Part shown: positions 62,831-64,000 of the stretch, one piece after another
Layout: each line of letters opens with the position of its first letter
Position numbering within the stretch: position 1 is the stretch's first letter
The notes under the pieces: generated by a model
The model's database searches: none
Seen by the model: the letters and a program-made list of their open reading frames with translations, nothing else
Told to the model about the DNA's origin: nothing
Made by a program: the position numbers and the translations under genes
Source of the DNA: an uncultured Vibrio sp.
GTDB lineage: Bacteria; Pseudomonadota; Gammaproteobacteria; Enterobacterales; Vibrionaceae
Assembly: GCA_947504195.1 (NCBI GenBank)
Contig: CANNGN010000001.1
Span: forward strand, 186,001-250,000
Direction of reading: 5' to 3'
Length of the DNA stretch: 64,000 bases

Positions 62831-64000
62831 TGTCTGAACGATTTGATTCTGCTTCTTTTCTAAAAGATGTTACCAGTCAGCCCGGCGTTTATCGCATGTA
62901 TAACGCCGAGTCTGAAGTTATCTATGTTGGTAAAGCGAAAAATTTAAAGAATCGTTTATCGAGTTATTTTCGTAAAAAAGTCGATCGTGAAAAGACGCGA
63001 GCTTTGGTTTCCCATATCACCAAAATTGATGTGACGGTCACCCACACTGAGACCGAGGCTCTGATTCTTGAGCACAATTATATTAAGCAATACTTGCCAA
63101 AATATAATGTGTTACTTCGAGACGATAAATCCTATCCATATATTTTTATTAGTCAGCATCGTCATCCTAGGCTGTCGATTCATCGTGGAGCGAAAAGAAA
63201 AAAGGGCGAGTACTTTGGCCCTTATCCAGATTCTGGAGCCGTGCGACAAACTCTCCATTTGATGCAAAAAATTTTCCCGGTTCGCCAGTGTGAAGACACC
63301 GTGTATGCGAACCGGACTCGCCCTTGTTTAATGTATCAAATTGGTCGTTGTGCTGGTCCTTGTGTTAGTGCGCTGATCAGTGACGACGATTACGATGAGC
63401 TTCTTGAACACCTGAGGCTTTTCCTGAAAGGTAAAGATAACCAAGTTTTACAGACTCTAGTAGGCAGAATGGAAAAAGCCAGCTCTGATCTAGAGTTTGA
63501 GATGGCTGCAAAGTACCGAGACCAAATTCAAGCCATTCGCCGAGTTCAAGAGCAGCAATTTGTCTCCGAAGATAGCTTAGACGATATTGATGTTGTTGGT
63601 TTTGCACATGAATTTGGTTTGGCGTGTGTTCACTTATTGATGATTCGTCAGGGAAAAATTTTAGGTAGTAGAAGTTATTACCCTAAGATCCCTGCCAATA
63701 CCCCGACGGATGAAGTATTCGATAGTTTTATTAATCAATACTATCTATCGCAAACAGAAGGGCGGACATTACCTGCCAAGATAATTGTAAATAAAGGGTT
63801 AATTGCCGATGAAAGTTTGTCAGCAGTACTGACAGAGATGGCAGGGCGAAAAATACGATTCTTAATTAACCCAGGTTCTGCTAGAGGACGTTATTTAAAG
63901 CTTGCGAACACCAACGCTTTAACCGCTATCACGACCAAGCATAATTCCAAGCTAACAATACATCAAAGGTTTATAGAACTGCAGCAGGCGCTAAAGTTGG
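62830..64000 (+). CDS. uvrC: Excinuclease ABC subunit C UvrC (3' end beyond window)
   Basis: The first 390 residues of UvrC, which makes the two incisions in nucleotide excision repair. GTG start at 62830 overlaps the uvrY TAG (TAGTG). The GIY-YIG nuclease domain is at the start: [31 protein letters not shown], then [24 protein letters not shown] zinc/Cys region ([16 protein letters not shown]) and the UVR helix ([17 protein letters not shown]) follow. Open at the window end. Confidence 0.97.
   Translation, partial: MSERFDSASFLKDVTSQPGVYRMYNAESEVIYVGKAKNLKNRLSSYFRKKVDREKTRALVSHITKIDVTVTHTETEALILEHNYIKQYLPKYNVLLRDDKSYPYIFISQHRHPRLSIHRGAKRKKGEYFGPYPDSGAVRQTLHLMQKIFPVRQCEDTVYANRTRPCLMYQIGRCAGPCVSALISDDDYDELLEHLRLFLKGKDNQVLQTLVGRMEKASSDLEFEMAAKYRDQIQAIRRVQEQQFVSEDSLDDIDVVGFAHEFGLACVHLLMIRQGKILGSRSYYPKIPANTPTDEVFDSFINQYYLSQTEGRTLPAKIIVNKGLIADESLSAVLTEMAGRKIRFLINPGSARGRYLKLANTNALTAITTKHNSKLTIHQRFIELQQALKL

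Overview
The window looks like chromosomal DNA of a gammaproteobacterium of the family Vibrionaceae, probably Vibrio or a close relative. The evidence is the gene content: a TfoX/TfoY-type competence regulator, the type II secretion pilotin AspS beside yciI/yciA/yciB, an unfused trpG with a fused trpCF, the trxB-cydDC block, the long form of PurC, and uvrY-uvrC. Base composition is moderate (low to mid 40s % G+C by eye). I see no rRNA, tRNA, CRISPR array, transposase, integrase or prophage gene. Most of the window is core chromosome.

Layout. 1-4.1 kb: tfoY-like gene, a small outer-membrane barrel, and a two-gene signalling unit (receiver plus receiver/cNMP/histidine kinase). 4.2-9.1 kb: YdgA/DUF945 protein, serC, ygiQ. 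9.5-16.7 kb: membrane protein, DUF938 methyltransferase, GFA-family protein, miaE, metR, aspS-yciI-yciA-yciB, and a Cache-GGDEF diguanylate cyclase. 17-23.9 kb: RecQ-type helicase, NlpC/P60 lipoprotein, a periplasmic-sensor GGDEF-EAL protein, a DAACS symporter. 24.1-31.2 kb: the complete trp operon (trpE-G-D-CF-B-A) on the minus strand, with TrpR operator, promoter, leader peptide trpL, attenuator and final terminator all readable. 31.2-37.4 kb: rnm/yciV, yciO and rluB on the plus strand, interrupted by an opposite-strand three-gene accessory block (two membrane proteins and an FG-GAP/ASPIC protein). 37.4-42.5 kb: GNAT, cydC, cydD, trxB. 42.6-49.4 kb: DUF2797, sanA, maeA, an unknown small protein, purC with a PurR box, a LexA-box-controlled SulA-like gene, and a small Cys-rich protein. 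49.5-58.5 kb: Sel1-TM-J-domain protein, OmpA-like lipoprotein, DUF2786, DUF3334/CheX-like, ydiJ, an isoprenylcysteine-methyltransferase-like protein, DUF3581, yciU and efpL. 58.7-64 kb: degenerate nucleotidyltransferase, polB (DNA polymerase II), uvrY, and the first part of uvrC running off the window end.

Themes. Signalling by c-di-GMP recurs: a tfoY homologue (under a c-di-GMP riboswitch in V. cholerae), an active-looking diguanylate cyclase, and a GGDEF-EAL protein. DNA damage functions recur too: a SulA-like gene under a near-perfect LexA box, polB, uvrC and a RecQ paralogue. No single obviously new multi-gene system stands out. The best candidates for something undescribed are the receiver/kinase pair built by receiver duplication with a decayed second receiver, the three-gene block between yciO and rluB, the membrane J-protein with an extracytoplasmic Sel1 region, and the nucleotidyltransferase with an Asn in place of a metal-binding Asp. 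Many starts given here are the ATG (or GTG/TTG) best supported by a ribosome binding site and family alignment rather than the longest reading frame.
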